Shown piece after piece: positions 1-6,540 of a stretch of 6,540 nt of DNA. The stretch comes from Pseudomonadota bacterium. GTDB lineage: Bacteria > Pseudomonadota > Gammaproteobacteria > SZUA-229. Location: assembly GCA_030836935.1 (NCBI GenBank), contig JAUPMA010000232.1, forward strand, positions 1 through 6,540. Direction: 5' to 3'. The notes beneath the pieces were generated by a model. The model had not been told where the DNA came from. It ran no database searches and worked only from the letters and a program-made list of their open reading frames with translations. Made by a program: the position numbers and the translations under genes. Each line of letters begins with the position of its first letter. Within the stretch, counting starts at the first letter, position 1.

Positions 1-231
1 ATGTCAGATTTGCGTGAATCCGGCGCCATCGAACAGGATGCCGACCTGATTGTCTTCATTTACCGCGACGAAGTGTACAACGCTGAAAGCCCCGACAAGG
101 GTACGGCGGAAATCATCATCGGCAAACAGCGTAACGGCCCTATCTGCAAAAGCCGGTTGACCTTCCTTGGCCAGTACACAAAGTTTGAAAATTTCATTCC
201 TGACAGTTATGCGGCTGAAGGTTTTGAGTGA
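1..231 (+). CDS. dnaB: Replicative DNA helicase DnaB, C-terminal fragment (5' end outside window)
   Basis: This is the last 76 residues of the hexameric replicative helicase that unwinds DNA ahead of the replisome by ATP hydrolysis. The visible signatures are [16 protein letters not shown], then FIYRDEVY, then [11 protein letters not shown]. These form the end of the RecA-like ATPase fold, and the KQRNGP motif supplies arginine-finger-type residues to the neighbouring subunit's ATP site. The protein ends with the usual [13 protein letters not shown] strand and a short tail. The ATG at base 1 is an internal methionine of the family, not the true start, so the reading frame must continue upstream of the window with the N-terminal domain and Walker A/B motifs. 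Its TGA stop overlaps the alr start codon by 4 bases, which suggests translational coupling. Confidence 0.95.
   Translation: MSDLRESGAIEQDADLIVFIYRDEVYNAESPDKGTAEIIIGKQRNGPICKSRLTFLGQYTKFENFIPDSYAAEGFE
217..221 (+). promoter_or_regulatory. Ribosome binding site of alr, inside the dnaB 3' end
   Basis: GAAGG lies 6 bases before the GTG at 228 and lies within the last codons of dnaB. It supports GTG as the alr start and fits coupled translation of the two genes. Confidence 0.6.
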
Positions 232-1289
232 TCAGGCAGGCGCAGGCGAGTATCGATTATCCGGCGCTGGCGCATAACTTCCAGCGTGTCCGCCAACTGG
301 CACCCCATAGCCGCATCATGGCGGTGATCAAGGCGGATGCCTACGGTCACGGTATGGTCGGTGTGGCGAAACATTTGCCGCAGGCCGATGCCTTTGCCGT
401 AGCTTGCCTTGCCGAGGCGACGGCGCTGCGCCAGGCCGGTATTACCCAGCCCATCACCGTGTTGCAGGGCTTTCAGCATCGCGACGAACTGGCGCAGTAT
501 GCAGCGATGAATCTGCGTCCGGTGGTGCATCAGGTGTGGCAGGTGTCAGCACTTGAATCGTTCGTCGGCAAAATTTCGCCCTGGCTCAAGATCAATACCG
601 GTATGGGCCGGTTAGGTGTGGCGCTGGAACAGGCGGTGCCCTTGTGGTCGCGACTGAAAGCCTGCGAGTCGGCCGTTGAATGCGGGCTGATGAGTCACTT
701 TGCCAATGCCGATGAACCCGGTCATATCATCAATCAGCAACAAATCTCCGCCATGCGCGAACTGGCGCAACACTTGTCGGCACCGCTGAGCATGGCCAAC
801 TCCGGTGGCCTGGTTAATTTTCCCGAAATCCAGGCCGACTGGGTGCGCCCCGGCATCATGTTGTATGGCTCATCACCGACGCGCAAACACACCGCGGCGG
901 AACTTGATTTGCGCGCGGTGATGAAAGTATCCACGCAACTCATTGCCATCAACTGGCTGCGTGCCGGTGAGCATATTGGCTATGGCAGTTTATGGCATTG
1001 CCCGGAAGACATGCCGGTAGGTGTGGCCGCGATCGGTTATGGCGACGGTTATCCGCGACATGCACGCAGCGGCACACCGGTGCTGGTGAATGAACAGCGC
1101 ACGCAAATTCTTGGCCGCGTTTCCATGGATTCCATCGTGATTGATTTGCGTGGTTTGATGCGGCCTGCTGTGGGTGATGAAGTAGTGTTGTGGAGTAATG
1201 AATTATCAGTGGATGAAATTGCGCAGCATGCGGAAACCATTTCCTATGAATTGCTGTGCAATATGAAAGGTTGTGTGGCGCCGGGCTGA
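228..1289 (+). CDS. alr: Alanine racemase (PLP-dependent)
   Basis: Cytoplasmic enzyme that interconverts L- and D-alanine, supplying D-Ala for peptidoglycan. The N-terminal alanine-racemase barrel carries [11 protein letters not shown], where K35 is the lysine that binds pyridoxal phosphate. R128 lies in GMGRLG. The second catalytic base, the tyrosine equivalent to Tyr265 of the Geobacillus enzyme, is Y252 in HIGYGSLW. The active-site-entrance tyrosine is Y271 in [10 protein letters not shown], exactly 19 residues later as in the family. GRVSMD follows at about 296-301. Length is 353 residues, at the short end of the usual 355-390. The start is GTG, chosen for its position at the beginning of the family homology, the GAAGG site 6 bases upstream and the 4-base overlap with the dnaB stop. 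The C-terminus is odd: it reads [12 protein letters not shown], where the family normally has an Arg-Val-Pro-type ending. All visible catalytic residues are present, so it is probably functional. Which paralogue name applies (alr or dadX) is not settled by sequence; the dnaB neighbourhood favours alr. Confidence 0.96.
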   Translation: MIRQAQASIDYPALAHNFQRVRQLAPHSRIMAVIKADAYGHGMVGVAKHLPQADAFAVACLAEATALRQAGITQPITVLQGFQHRDELAQYAAMNLRPVVHQVWQVSALESFVGKISPWLKINTGMGRLGVALEQAVPLWSRLKACESAVECGLMSHFANADEPGHIINQQQISAMRELAQHLSAPLSMANSGGLVNFPEIQADWVRPGIMLYGSSPTRKHTAAELDLRAVMKVSTQLIAINWLRAGEHIGYGSLWHCPEDMPVGVAAIGYGDGYPRHARSGTPVLVNEQRTQILGRVSMDSIVIDLRGLMRPAVGDEVVLWSNELSVDEIAQHAETISYELLCNMKGCVAPG

Positions 1290-1299
1290 TATAAAAATT

Positions 1300-1374
1300 T
1301 GGCGTCCTCGGCAGGAATCGAACCTGCATCTGGCCCTTAGGAGGGGCCTGTTCTATCCATTGAACTACGGGGAC
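1300..1374 (-). tRNA. tRNA-Arg (anticodon CCT), CCA encoded
   Basis: Read on the minus strand this folds as a complete 72-nt tRNA plus an encoded CCA (1302-1300). The D stem is GTTC/GAAC (1365-1362 with 1353-1350) around an 8-nt loop containing GG. The anticodon stem is GGCCC/GGGCC with loop CTCCTAA (1343-1337), giving anticodon CCT at 1341-1339, which reads the arginine codon AGG. The variable loop is 4 nt. The T arm is GCAGG-TTCGATT-CCTGC (1327-1311). The discriminator base is G at 1303. The acceptor stem is GTCCCCG against CGAGGAC and has one mismatch, C5 opposite A68 (bases 1370 and 1308). It lies downstream of dapE on the same strand and converges on alr, whose stop is 10 bases away. Confidence 0.95.
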
Positions 1375-1388
1375 GAAATAACAGGGTT

Positions 1389-1453
1389 AAAGTTTAAGGT
1401 TTAAAGTGAAAAGGTAAAAGCTTTTCCTTGCTGTTTTTTTAACCTTAACCTTT
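1389..1453. repeat. Nested AT-rich inverted repeats between dapE and tRNA-Arg
   Basis: The outer arms 1389-1405 and 1437-1453 are complementary at 15 of 17 positions; mismatches are 1393 with 1449 and 1402 with 1440. Inside lies a second inverted repeat at 1411-1429, AAGG and CCTT flanking the perfect palindrome AAAAGCTTTT (1416-1425), with T1415 bulged. The arms are built from TTAAGGTT-like words, so part of the symmetry may come from a simple AT-rich repeat. Nothing here resembles a gene. Confidence 0.65.
1411..1440 (+). terminator. Possible intrinsic terminator for plus-strand transcription
   Basis: On the plus strand the inner hairpin 1411-1429 is followed, after four bases, by seven T residues (1434-1440). 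This would stop transcripts leaving alr, but only after they had run antisense through the tRNA gene. The stem has few G-C pairs, so its strength is doubtful. No comparable T run follows the hairpin in the minus direction. Confidence 0.3.
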
Positions 1454-1457
1454 GTGC

Positions 1458-2639
<1,182 letters not shown>

Positions 2640-3806
2640 TCATCCCTTGTCACCATGAATGGCGTTGTACATGGCCAGATATTCTTTTTCCATGGAAGAA
2701 AACTCATCCTGTAATTTGGCGAAAGCCACATCTTTCTTGATGAGCTCTTCTTCCAGTTTTTTAATCTGGATTTTCATATCCAGCATTTCGTTTGCTCCTT
2801 CAGATGATGCAAGCAGTCGCTCATTTTCTTCTTCGAGAATGGTAATGCAGCTCATCATTTCTCTGCTGCTATGGGCAAAGTCCTTGAGGGTACTCTTGAT
2901 TTTATCTGCATGCTCGGTATCAATCGTCAGCTCATCAATGATTTTGGTAAGTATCGCTATTTGTTCTTCTTGTTTCTTAAGCATTTGACGCATGCTTTGT
3001 ATGTCAACTGCGGCATTGTCATCTGTCTTTTGTTCACTTGCAGTTGCTTCGCTGGCCTCATGTTTATGTAGTTCTTCCTGTAAACGGGTGTTTTCCAGTT
3101 CGAGAACTTCCATGCATGTTTTGGAATCGCGCAGCTGGCGCTCAAAATTACTGGTTTGTGTACGCAGCTCTGTCATCGCTTCGCTGTTTTCTGTTGTCAG
3201 CTGTTCTGTTTCGGCCTGTTTCAGTGCTTTCATCATGCCACTGAGAGTATTTTCCTGGTCAAAAATAATATCCTTCAGGCGGTTGACTTCGCCGTCAATT
3301 TTCTTGCCTTGAATCTCGACATAAAAAACCTTTTCTTCCAGTTCCTTTTTGTGTACAACGGTTTCATCGTGAATGATTTCTGTTTTGTGTTCAATGGTTC
3401 TGAAATGATCATAGATATGATCCATGCCATCGTATATCTTTTGCCAAAAATTAATGTCATTATCGGCTTGCTCTGCGGCATGGCGTTCCATGTCCAGAAA
3501 TTCACCGCGCATCTTAAGTAACTTGCTGTGTTTTTCGCTTGATATGTCATCCGGGGTGGGTGATGTTTTGTCGTGTTCTCTGCGGTTGTCAATTGTTACC
3601 TGATTTGTGTTCTTCATAATCTCGGTGTCGAGATGTTCAATATAACTGCTGCCGATATTGACGGGATAATTATCACTTGTCGTAACTGATGGTGTTGTCT
3701 TTCTGTTAGCAAGTCGATAAGCCGTAACGCCTAATACAATGCTCAATACAAGTAATATCAGTATTGATTCGGCAATAAACAGAATGTAGATAAATGGTAT
3801 ATACAT
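2640..3806 (-). CDS. Membrane-anchored coiled-coil protein of unknown function
   Basis: I do not recognise a named family. The 388-residue protein begins with one hydrophobic segment at about residues 4-29, followed at once by positive residues (YRLANRK). By the positive-inside rule this is an uncleaved signal anchor with the rest in the cytoplasm. Residues 36-90 are polar and probably disordered. Residues from about 91 to the end are rich in Glu, Lys, Gln and Leu with heptad-like spacing, in three stretches: about 140-250, 265-330 and 338-380. The second and third are separated by LLASSEGANE. The middle polar break at 250-266 is Ala/Ser/Thr/Asp-rich. No catalytic motif or nucleotide-binding loop is visible. 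The start is the only in-frame candidate at the membrane segment, but no convincing ribosome binding site precedes it. It lies 20 bases after the VWA gene on the same strand, so the two are probably one transcript. A sampled line of this gene is about 40% G+C against about 63% for a sampled line of alr, which partly reflects its Lys/Glu-rich composition. Confidence 0.85.
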   Translation of the reverse strand: MYIPFIYILFIAESILILLVLSIVLGVTAYRLANRKTTPSVTTSDNYPVNIGSSYIEHLDTEIMKNTNQVTIDNRREHDKTSPTPDDISSEKHSKLLKMRGEFLDMERHAAEQADNDINFWQKIYDGMDHIYDHFRTIEHKTEIIHDETVVHKKELEEKVFYVEIQGKKIDGEVNRLKDIIFDQENTLSGMMKALKQAETEQLTTENSEAMTELRTQTSNFERQLRDSKTCMEVLELENTRLQEELHKHEASEATASEQKTDDNAAVDIQSMRQMLKKQEEQIAILTKIIDELTIDTEHADKIKSTLKDFAHSSREMMSCITILEEENERLLASSEGANEMLDMKIQIKKLEEELIKKDVAFAKLQDEFSSMEKEYLAMYNAIHGDKG

Positions 3807-3826
3807 GAGCTTGTGACTTGTTCCGG

Positions 3827-5278
3827 CTATTGTTTATTCTGCTCTGACCTGTTTCTTCTTGAGCGCAAGAAAAAGTAGGCATTAACTCCAATAAGCATTA
3901 ATACGATATTTATCGCTGCAAATATCATAACCGCCTGGAATATATCTGTTTCTTCTTGCGGTGGTTCTGTGACAGGTTTTTCTGGTTCCGGTGCTACTGG
4001 TGCTTCAATTGCTGCCGGGATTGCGGCAGGTTTTGGCGGTTCTTGAATTGGCAAGGTTGAACGAAATGAAAAAATCTGCTGTCGTTGAAAGGTTTTGGAA
4101 GATGCGGTAACGGTGGCCGCATATATACCATTTTGTGTTGGTTTGAATCGGGTAATGAACTGTCCTTCCGGACTGACTTCCTGGAAAGACAGTTTATCAA
4201 TGGTGCCATCCGGGTGTTCAACCTCGAGGCCAACTTCCATGCTTTTCAATAATTCTTTTTCCGCCACTATTTCATCATTTTTCTTGAACCAGGCAGTGAT
4301 GTCCAATGACTGGGCGCCCTGTTCAGTGCTGAATGCAAAGCGGGTGCGTAATTCAATATCAGCGACAATGTAGGCTTTGTTGTCATTGTCGCTAAACAGA
4401 ATTTTCCAGTTGCCGATTTCGGGCTTGCTGATGGTAATCATGTCAAAACTGGCAGATTCAAACCATTGTATGGATTCTTTTGTCGTCTGTGCGTTGTAAC
4501 GCACCATGCCGGGTGATTCGAGAAAGATTTTGCTTTGTTCGGTTTTTTTATTGGCGAGAATGGTGATTTCACGAATGCTGGCATCAACCACAAACTGATT
4601 TTCAGTCAGTGGCAGCATGTTGGGTTCCTTGCTTTGTTCAAAAATCCGGGTGAATGCCTTGTGAAGTGCGTCATCGGATGCAGCCAGTGCATAACGGCCA
4701 TCGCTGGCGTCAGCAATCTGTTGCAGCAGTTCCTGATCGGATTGTTGGGTAAAGGCAATACTGTAGATTTTTATTTTGTGCAGTTTGACCTGTGGCATCA
4801 GGTCATCCATGATTTTTTTGCGCAATTCAGCTGACTGTGCAGCATCACCGGTATCCATCTTGCCGTCTGACATCAATACCATGACAGGGTCACGTCCTTT
4901 TGCATCGCTGTCCTTGAGTAATTCGATGCCGCGTGCAATGGCAGCATGGATATTGGTGTAAACGCCTTTGGAGGAAATTTTATCGGTCGCCTGTATGGCG
5001 CGTGATTTATTGGATCGGGAGTCGAGTGCTGTGAGCCAGGTAATGGGGTAGGCGTTGTCGCTGAAACTCATGACAGCCACCTGATCCTGTTTGCCAAGCA
5101 GGGTAATGAACAGTTTGGCAGCCGGTTTGCGCAGTTCCCTGGGGTCAGTCGCTTTCATGCTGCCGGAGCTGTCCATGATGAGGATGGCATCGACCGGGCG
5201 TTTTTCATCGGCTCCGGCCGCGGGCAGGTTAAAACCGGCAAACAGTACCAGCAGCAGGGCACCAGCTAATTTTGTCAT
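3827..5278 (-). CDS. Secreted, membrane-anchored VWA-domain protein
   Basis: Predicted inner-membrane protein of 483 residues with its main domains in the periplasm. A signal peptide covers residues 1-23 (hydrophobic core LAGALLLVLFAGF, cleavage after AGA). A von Willebrand factor A domain follows at about 28-215 with an intact metal-ion-dependent adhesion site: D36, S38 and S40 in DSSGSM, T108 in GVYTNI, and D138 in LMSDGKMD. Residues about 225-410 alternate short hydrophobic and polar stretches like a beta-sandwich, ending in an Ig-like strand pattern. A proline-rich linker (about 413-445) leads to a transmembrane helix (about 446-471) and a short basic tail, RSRRNRSEQNKQ. VWA domains with this site usually bind protein ligands through a divalent metal; the ligand here is unknown. 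A GTG at 5308 would add 10 residues, but the ATG at 5278 starts the signal peptide and has AAGG 7 bases upstream (5289-5286). It is the first gene of a likely operon with the coiled-coil gene. Confidence 0.92.
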   Translation of the reverse strand: MTKLAGALLLVLFAGFNLPAAGADEKRPVDAILIMDSSGSMKATDPRELRKPAAKLFITLLGKQDQVAVMSFSDNAYPITWLTALDSRSNKSRAIQATDKISSKGVYTNIHAAIARGIELLKDSDAKGRDPVMVLMSDGKMDTGDAAQSAELRKKIMDDLMPQVKLHKIKIYSIAFTQQSDQELLQQIADASDGRYALAASDDALHKAFTRIFEQSKEPNMLPLTENQFVVDASIREITILANKKTEQSKIFLESPGMVRYNAQTTKESIQWFESASFDMITISKPEIGNWKILFSDNDNKAYIVADIELRTRFAFSTEQGAQSLDITAWFKKNDEIVAEKELLKSMEVGLEVEHPDGTIDKLSFQEVSPEGQFITRFKPTQNGIYAATVTASSKTFQRQQIFSFRSTLPIQEPPKPAAIPAAIEAPVAPEPEKPVTEPPQEETDIFQAVMIFAAINIVLMLIGVNAYFFLRSRRNRSEQNKQ

Positions 5279-5353
5279 GGTATCGCCTTGTTGGGCTTGC
5301 ACCGTCACTCGATGCGAGTTCAGTTTAAGAAGTCAACCTAAGTTACTATTTTT

Positions 5354-5381
5354 ATTGTAGTAGAGATGCTGATTCTGGCAA
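5354..5381 (-). promoter_or_regulatory. Candidate sigma-70 promoter of the VWA / coiled-coil genes
   Basis: On the minus strand, TTGCCA (5381-5376, 5 of 6 to the -35 consensus) is followed by a 16-base spacer and TACAAT (5359-5354, 5 of 6 to the -10 consensus). Transcription would start near 5347, leaving a leader of about 70 nt before the ATG at 5278. An alternative TTGACT nearer the gene has no matching -10 box. Confidence 0.5.
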
Positions 5382-5389
5382 GTTTTGCC
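5377..5389. repeat. Short inverted repeat overlapping the -35 box of the VWA promoter
   Basis: GGCAA-GTT-TTGCC is a perfect 5-base-arm inverted repeat that shares bases 5377-5381 with the minus-strand -35 element. It could be a protein-binding site, but arms this short also arise by chance. Confidence 0.3.
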
Positions 5390-5412
5390 GGCAGTTAAAG
5401 TCATCGGGATGC

Positions 5413-5441
5413 TTGGCTGGCTGACACGGCAAGAGTATTAT
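5413..5441 (+). promoter_or_regulatory. Candidate sigma-70 promoter of accA
   Basis: TTGGCT (5413-5418, 4 of 6 to consensus), a 17-base spacer and TATTAT (5436-5441, 5 of 6) point to a transcription start near 5448 and a leader of about 38 nt before accA. It is divergent from the VWA promoter, with the two -35 boxes about 30 bases apart. Confidence 0.45.
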
Positions 5442-5485
5442 CCGCAGCACTCGCGACTACCCCGGTAACTGTAGCCAAGGTCATC

Positions 5486-6445
5486 ATGAATCCAAACTTT
5501 CTTGAATTTGAACAGCCCATTGCCGAACTCGAAGCCAAAATCGAGGAGCTGCGATATGTCGGTGACGACAGCGAAGTAAACATCAGTGACGAAATAGGAC
5601 GGCTGCAGGACAAATGCCGGAGCCTGACCGATACCATTTTCAGCAAGCTTACGCCCTGGCAGACATCGCAACTGGCGCGTCATCCGCAGCGGCCCTATAC
5701 GCTGGATTACATTGACAGGATTTTTACTGATTTCCAGGAGTTGCACGGTGATCGTGTCTTTTCTGACGATAACGCCATTGTTGGCGGTCTGGCACGGCTC
5801 GATGGCCGTTCGGTAATGGTAATTGGCCATCAGAAGGGCCGTGATACCAAGGAAAAGATCCGCCGCAATTTCGGCATGCCACGCCCGGAGGGTTATCGCA
5901 AGGCGTTGCGGCTGATGAAAATGGCCGAGCGCTTCAATATTCCGGTGCTGACTTTTATTGATACCCCGGGTGCCTATCCTGGCATCGGTGCAGAAGAACG
6001 CGGCCAGTCCGAAGCCATTGCACGCAACCTGTTTGAAATGGCTTCCCTGAAAACGCCCATTATCTGCACTGTAATCGGCGAAGGTGGATCAGGCGGTGCT
6101 CTGGCTATTGGTGTGGGTGACCGGGTAATGATGCTCAAATACAGCACTTATTCGGTAATTTCACCTGAAGGTTGCGCATCCATTTTATGGAAGAGTGCCG
6201 ACAAGGCGCAGGATGCAGCCGAAGCACTGGGTATCACTTCGGGCCGTCTGAAAGAACTGGGTCTGATTGACCAGATCATTGATGAGCCGGCCGGCAGTGC
6301 CTACCGTGATATTGAAGTGGCGGCACGCAATATTCGCACAACCCTGATCGACAGCCTGGAAAATCTCGAAAAAATGAGTCTCGACAAGTTGCTGGATGTG
6401 CGTTACCAACGGCTCATGAGTTATGGAAAATTCATTGAAGCCTGA
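5486..6445 (+). CDS. accA: Acetyl-CoA carboxylase carboxyltransferase subunit alpha
   Basis: Alpha subunit of the carboxyltransferase that, with AccD, moves the carboxyl group from biotinylated AccB to acetyl-CoA. This makes malonyl-CoA, the committed step of fatty acid synthesis, in the cytoplasm. The 319 residues equal the E. coli protein length. The N-terminus [20 protein letters not shown] is the family helical start. [13 protein letters not shown] follows at about 69-81. The crotonase-type core contains [11 protein letters not shown], then [18 protein letters not shown], then [15 protein letters not shown] and [11 protein letters not shown]. The glycine pair in GEGGSGGA forms the oxyanion-hole region that stabilises the enolate of acetyl-CoA. 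The ATG start has AAGG 5 bases upstream (5477-5480). The 3' end overlaps the probable tilS start, a gammaproteobacterial neighbour pair. Nothing is missing or truncated. Confidence 0.98.
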   Translation: MNPNFLEFEQPIAELEAKIEELRYVGDDSEVNISDEIGRLQDKCRSLTDTIFSKLTPWQTSQLARHPQRPYTLDYIDRIFTDFQELHGDRVFSDDNAIVGGLARLDGRSVMVIGHQKGRDTKEKIRRNFGMPRPEGYRKALRLMKMAERFNIPVLTFIDTPGAYPGIGAEERGQSEAIARNLFEMASLKTPIICTVIGEGGSGGALAIGVGDRVMMLKYSTYSVISPEGCASILWKSADKAQDAAEALGITSGRLKELGLIDQIIDEPAGSAYRDIEVAARNIRTTLIDSLENLEKMSLDKLLDVRYQRLMSYGKFIEA

Positions 6446-6540
6446 TGCAGCACATTTATTAACGATTCTTCAGCGGGTTCCTGCATTCTCTTCAATCAAA
6501 ACCTGGTGGCTGGCCTACAGCGGCGGTGTCGATTCACGGG
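6423..6540 (+). CDS. tilS: tRNA(Ile)-lysidine synthase, N-terminal fragment (3' end outside window)
   Basis: The first 39 visible residues end in [10 protein letters not shown]. The SGGVDS motif (residues 33-38) is the PP-loop that binds ATP in N-type ATP pyrophosphatases. TilS uses it to adenylate C34 of the tRNA-Ile with anticodon CAU and attach lysine, so that the tRNA reads AUA. The PP-loop near the N-terminus and the position directly after accA fit TilS better than other PP-loop enzymes such as TtcA, GuaA or MnmA, but the family-specific C-terminal domains lie outside the window. The start is uncertain. The ATG at 6423 overlaps accA by 23 bases and has no good ribosome binding site. A TTG at 6435 in the same frame is preceded by GGAAAA and would also keep the whole domain. 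Confidence 0.8.
   Translation, partial: MENSLKPDAAHLLTILQRVPAFSSIKTWWLAYSGGVDSR

Noticed and set aside
949..1329. Open frame of 126 codons on the minus strand opposite alr and the tRNA
   Set aside because: It overlaps a clear alr gene and part of the tRNA, its composition looks like random translation, and it has no recognisable motif.
2659..3592. Several open frames of 60-120 codons overlapping the coiled-coil gene, mostly on the plus strand
   Set aside because: The plus-strand frames are Ser/Phe/Cys-rich reverse images of a Glu/Lys/Leu-rich coding strand, the minus-strand ones are out-of-frame translations of the same gene, and none has a supported start.
3827..5278. VWA gene as part of a MoxR-BatA/BatB or other named VWA system
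   Set aside because: No MoxR ATPase, DUF58 protein or TPR protein lies beside it in the window, and the single C-terminal anchor after a signal peptide is not by itself diagnostic.
5306..5308. GTG as the start of the VWA protein, adding 10 residues
   Set aside because: It puts a polar stretch before the signal peptide, while the ATG at 5278 has AAGG at a good distance and starts the signal peptide properly.
5401..5830. Minus-strand open frames over the accA promoter and 5' end
   Set aside because: They are antisense to a certain accA gene and have no family features.

Overview
The window looks like a chromosomal core region of a gammaproteobacterium. This rests on three things: the neighbour pairs dnaB-alr and accA-tilS, which are common in that class; a 375-residue DapE and a 319-residue AccA, both the same length as the E. 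coli enzymes; and an AccA N-terminus of the gammaproteobacterial type. No phage, insertion-sequence, CRISPR or integrase gene is visible. The genus cannot be told from this sequence alone.

Layout. On the plus strand, bases 1-231 are the 3' end of the replicative helicase gene dnaB, overlapped by 4 bases by alr (alanine racemase, 228-1289). On the minus strand, a tRNA-Arg gene with anticodon CCT (1374-1300) follows, its 3' end only 10 bases from the alr stop codon. An AT-rich spacer with nested inverted repeats (1389-1453) separates it from dapE (minus, 2585-1458). Upstream of dapE, also on the minus strand, are two genes I could not assign to a named family: a membrane-anchored coiled-coil protein (3806-2640) and a secreted, membrane-anchored von Willebrand factor A (VWA) protein (5278-3827), 20 bases apart. 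A roughly 200-base divergent promoter region (5279-5485) follows. Then come accA (plus, 5486-6445) and the start of tilS (plus, from about 6423), which runs off the window.

How the genes relate. Alr makes D-alanine and DapE works in the diaminopimelate branch; both supply peptidoglycan precursors. AccA is a subunit of acetyl-CoA carboxylase for fatty acid synthesis. TilS and the tRNA belong to translation. The VWA gene and the coiled-coil gene probably share one transcript, which may continue into dapE, although dapE also has its own strong -10 element. The predicted topology puts the VWA module in the periplasm and the coiled coil in the cytoplasm, joined at the inner membrane. This pair is the least explained and most interesting part of the window. 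All other genes are ordinary housekeeping genes, and every intergenic stretch is shorter than 300 bases.
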